This document shows positions 60,790-64,000 of a stretch of 64,000 bases of DNA, piece by piece. This DNA comes from Muricea muricata (taxonomy: Eukaryota > Cnidaria > Anthozoa > Malacalcyonacea > Plexauridae). The position numbers and the translations under genes were made by a program. Location: positions 59,498,564-59,562,563 of the forward strand of contig OY979718.1 of the NCBI GenBank assembly GCA_963855995.1, written 5' to 3'. The notes beneath the pieces are model-generated. The model saw only the letters and a list, made by a program, of their open reading frames with translations, ran no database searches and was not told where the DNA came from. The stretch's first letter is position 1, and every line of letters begins with the position of its first letter.

Positions 60790-61188
60790 ATAGGCGTACC
60801 GGACAAAAAAAATTGGGAGGGCGGACACATTTTTGCCCGACGCATCCTGAAGTTGCCCGACGGGTCAAAAATGAATCAAAATACCGTTTAATCGTTGCAT
60901 GATGCAACACTATATCTATATTAACACAGATCCAACAACTTTTTTGATAAACTAATATTATATTATAAATTCGATTCAAAGTTGGTTTGCCTGAATGTGA
61001 AACAGGTCTCGACAATTATTGTTTTGTCCGTACTCGCACTCCGTTGGCTATTTTTGTAATTGAGCCCATTTGAGCGCAGCATGCCCGACCTAAATTGCCC
61101 GACTTTTCAAGCTCAAATTGCCCGACTTTCCTTGATCACGAAAAATGCCCCCAGCCCCCCAGCTCCCCCCCCCGCCTCGTACGCCTAT
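60790..61188. mobile_element. 399-bp non-autonomous element, 10-bp target duplication
   Basis: Ends ATAGGCGTAC and GTACGCCTAT are inverted. GAATTTGAAC flanks both sides (60780-60789 and 61189-61198). The interior repeats TTGCCCGAC words (near 60832, 60854, 61083, 61096, 61119) and ends in C runs. Family unknown; a 9-10-bp duplication would suit Mutator-like elements. Confidence 0.75.
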
Positions 61189-61198
61189 GAATTTGAAC

Positions 61199-61742
61199 GA
61201 GTAAATTGCTAACATTTTCGGAATCAGTCACTAAAGTCGTCGACCGTTAATCCACTCTTTGGTAGCAAACAAACTAGAAAATGAACCTGAAGTCGCAACA
61301 AAAATCACCCATGAATACGAGTCCAAAAAGGCTCATACATTCCCGATGCAATTCCGCAACGCGACGCTGTTTTCAAGTCTTTGAAGGAAGTCTAAAATAC
61401 GAAATATTTGAAAGCATGTGAACACCATTAGTTAAGATCTCCAGGCACTCAATCTGGAAAATATCACATTAAGAGCAATTATTTTTGTTTTTTGTGAAAA
61501 CTGAAAAAAAATCGTGTCTGTAGTTTTATGTGGGCTCGCTCTCAACGAAGGAAGTCGCTACGTATATACGGTTATACACAAGTTTCGCCATTATTATGGG
61601 TAATATCTATCATGATGCATAATACAATTGCGATACATTCCAAATGATTAATGTGGCTCAGTACAAATTTGAAATATTCCAAAAATAAGTTACTAGTGTA
61701 CACCATACTGGTTTTGCGTGGTTAAGTTACAGCTTGCCTAAA
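61199..61742. other. flank of the CBM2-like locus
   Basis: No signal-peptide exon was recognised here. A possible acceptor TTAAGTTACAG precedes 61733. Confidence 0.4.
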
Positions 61743-63081
61743 ATGACAGCTGAATTTCAATTATGTCCAAAGATAATGCCACCGAAAGCTCTGAAATCAA
61801 TCCTAGTTCCTGTTGTCATGATTAACGAAGATACTCGGAGCCTTCGAGCATCGCTAAGTGTCACAGTGCCAGTAACAGTACAGGGTGAGTGGGCAATTTA
61901 TTTTGCAGCATCAACGCAACTATCCAAACTCGATGCGACTAACGTTTTATGTGAACCAAATCAAGGTGATATATTCACTCTAATAAACGTGAACTGGCGG
62001 GAAAAGTTCATCGCTGACGTAACTCACATTCTGGAAATCGAAGGATACAAGGCAGTACAGACAATAACAAAACCTTGCATTAAAGCAGCATTTGCATGGA
62101 AGGCACGGAACTAAACCCTTCAACAATGCCTGTCGCTCCTACCACAAGCCAAACACTCTTACATACGATGCAGCAAAGCTTTACACCACCTCCATCACCA
62201 TCCCTATCAGAACTACGAAGGACAACGTCTTCTCAATAAGTACCAGCACCGAACCACTTCACACTGTGGCATCTCTCCAGACAACATACTCCGGAGCATT
62301 TGAAGAGAGTTCTGCAACTATTCAAAGTTCACCAGCAATGCACGTGCAATCACCAAGTACAACCACAACTGGAGATATCATCTTACCACATGAATGTGGT
62401 GACGTGATTCGTCCAGCAGGATACAACCACTTAGAAACGACTGTGCTTCTACTTTAACACTGGCCTCAAGGCTTTACTGGACAAATAACATTTACAACAA
62501 CAGTTGACATTCGTGACGGTTGGCAGGTTGAGTTGGTAATGAACAAAGAAGTATTTTCCATTATTGTTTACACTGTGACAACGGCAGCAACTAGCGGCAA
62601 AAGGTTTACATTTCATAATAAAGACTACAACAAGCAGCTTGAAAAAGGGACTAGCATTGCTATCGATTTCGAAGCTACAAAGCAGATAGTGAACGAGAAC
62701 GTGCCATGCATGAGAGCTGTGTTCATGTGGCCGGTTGAGAAACCTTGTGCAAAGATAACCTCGGTCACTGGAAGTAATTTCATTAATGCGACTGTGACCA
62801 TCACAAGTCAATGGAATGAACGCATGGCGGGAAAAATAACTGTAGTTGTACCAGAAGAGATAAGAAACGGCTGGAAGATCGACGTTTTGTTTGATATTCC
62901 GCTTACATTGACAGTTTATGATGCAATAAGTAGTTCTTCGACAGGCACACTCTTCACGTTGACGAATCAAAGTTACAACAGAGAACTACAGAATGGACAT
63001 ACTTTAGTTATTGACTTCAATGCGGCAAAACAAGAAACTGGTGCAACTGTACTCCGACCTCACGCTATATTTCACTGGTAA
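61743..63081 (+). pseudogene. triple CBM2-like carbohydrate-binding repeat, disrupted
   Basis: Three repeats of about 100-125 residues share one pattern: N-terminal Cys, V.I...W, G.I, GW.(I/V), FTL.N..(Y/W)N..L..G..L.IDF and a closing AxFxW. This fits the family 2 carbohydrate-binding module, which binds cellulose or chitin and occurs in some animals. Repeat 1 (from ATG 61743) ends AAFAWKARN with TAA at 62112. Next comes a Ser/Thr/Pro-rich linker in other frames (62115-62400), then repeats 2 and 3 in one frame to TAA at 63079-63081. Repeat 2 is cut by TAA at 62455-62457, aligned to an ordinary residue of repeat 3. So at least one frameshift and one stop break the protein. No signal peptide is seen, so an upstream exon may exist. 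An AATAAA follows at 63353. It is a pseudogene or carries assembly errors. Confidence 0.6.
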
Positions 63082-63352
63082 TACATAGCACTAGACACGA
63101 ATGATCACACCCCATAATATTTGCTGTTGAATCATATTACGAAATGACCCTTACAGCCATGCACCTTAGTTCATTCTCATGCACTCGTCAATTTAAACTC
63201 CTACTTTCCACACCCCGGGACTATGTCGGATTTGGGGGGAATCCCTAGGTAATCCCCACAGTCCCGGGGTTGGGAGGCAGGGTCTACATTAAGTGCATCT
63301 TTTTATGTGACGTTGGGACTGCCATGCTGGTGTACCAGAACAAAAAATGTTT

Positions 63353-63358
63353 AATAAA
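63353..63358 (+). terminator. polyadenylation signal
   Basis: AATAAA 272 bases past the last CBM2-like repeat. Confidence 0.45.
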
Positions 63359-64000
63359 TTTTTCTCTTCTATACTAAGATGCCTGCTTGTGAAAACAGTT
63401 CACGTATGTAACAGGTACCGTTACAATATTCTTTTGGCAACTGATGTTTAACAAATGACGAAATTCGTAACATATATGGTGTAGTATCAAACAGTCTTGA
63501 ATGACATTAAAAGAGCAAAATCACTCTGTCCCTGGGAATTAAAACAACGTCTATTCTTACATAATACGAGTTACGAATATACCGCTTTTGATCTCATCAC
63601 GAATTTGGAACTGGGATCCAAGAACGGAATATTCGTGATCTTAACATAAAAAAGCCCCCAAAAAATAAAGTTGGCGGCTATTTGTACCTTTACAAAAAAT
63701 ATTTAAAAATTTATTTGTCTTTGTACACCAAGATTGCGACCGCGATTTCAGATGAAAATGAACTTTATAGATATTATACATATATACAGCATAGCAATAA
63801 TCGCAAACGCGTCTTCATTAATTTTAAAGCAAGATAATCGAGTTTTATGTTCATAGATTTCCACGTGTACAACACCATAAACAGGATTACATACAGTTTT
63901 CTTGTTAAGCTAACTTTCAGACGATCAAGAGATCTCCTGTAATTATATTAATCCTTGTAATTGTGAAGCAATTTATTTTTTATGTAGAGTATAGTGGCTG
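63359..64000. other. spacer to window end
   Basis: AT-rich, no exon or RNA gene recognised. Confidence 0.55.

Overview
The window is nuclear DNA of an invertebrate animal, most likely a cnidarian. The evidence is short exons with GT-AG introns, AATAAA signals, metazoan multidomain receptors, a motile-cilium gene, and a dense load of fold-back elements, LINE fragments and simple repeats in AT-rich DNA. No operon, bacterial or phage signal is seen. The species cannot be fixed from sequence alone. Gene density is low: five multi-exon or multi-domain loci, and most of the rest is repeat-rich spacer.

Region by region. (1) 661-6698 (+) is the 3' part of a single-pass receptor: one F5/8 type C (discoidin) domain, four fibronectin III domains, a membrane segment, an arginine-rich juxtamembrane stretch and a tyrosine-motif tail. 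All eleven exons join in one frame. (2) 8245-12318 (-) holds three short exons of an immunoglobulin-domain protein, interrupted by fold-back elements and a LINE fragment. (3) 12.3-23.8 kb is mostly repeats: an AT tract, a CENP-B-type DNA-binding ORF without a nuclease domain, and a 944-bp fold-back element with about 128 copies of a hexamer and a hammerhead-ribozyme motif. (4) 23852-31326 (+) is a four-exon Ras-like GTPase of the RERG/RASL type with a 150-residue N-terminal extension and an altered G3 box. A second fold-back with a hammerhead-like motif in each arm sits in one of its introns. (5) 32.8-33.9 kb (-) is a decayed LINE reverse transcriptase. (6) 34448-39300 (+) is a complete four-exon gene for an outer dynein arm docking-complex coiled-coil protein, with an RFX X-box and a CRE just upstream. 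(7) 39.3-61.7 kb has no convincing host gene. It holds a 2-kb transposon delimited by its target-site duplication, large fold-backs (one containing a Tc1/mariner-type insertion), SINE-like repeats, hairpins and a broken RING-type ORF. (8) 61743-63081 (+) is a run of three CBM2-like carbohydrate-binding repeats broken by a frameshift and a stop.

The genes do not form a pathway. The two adhesion-type loci (1 and 2) are divergent neighbours only in the loose sense of lying side by side on opposite strands. The most striking non-gene content is the pair of fold-back elements carrying hammerhead ribozyme cores of the type known from Penelope-like retroelements.
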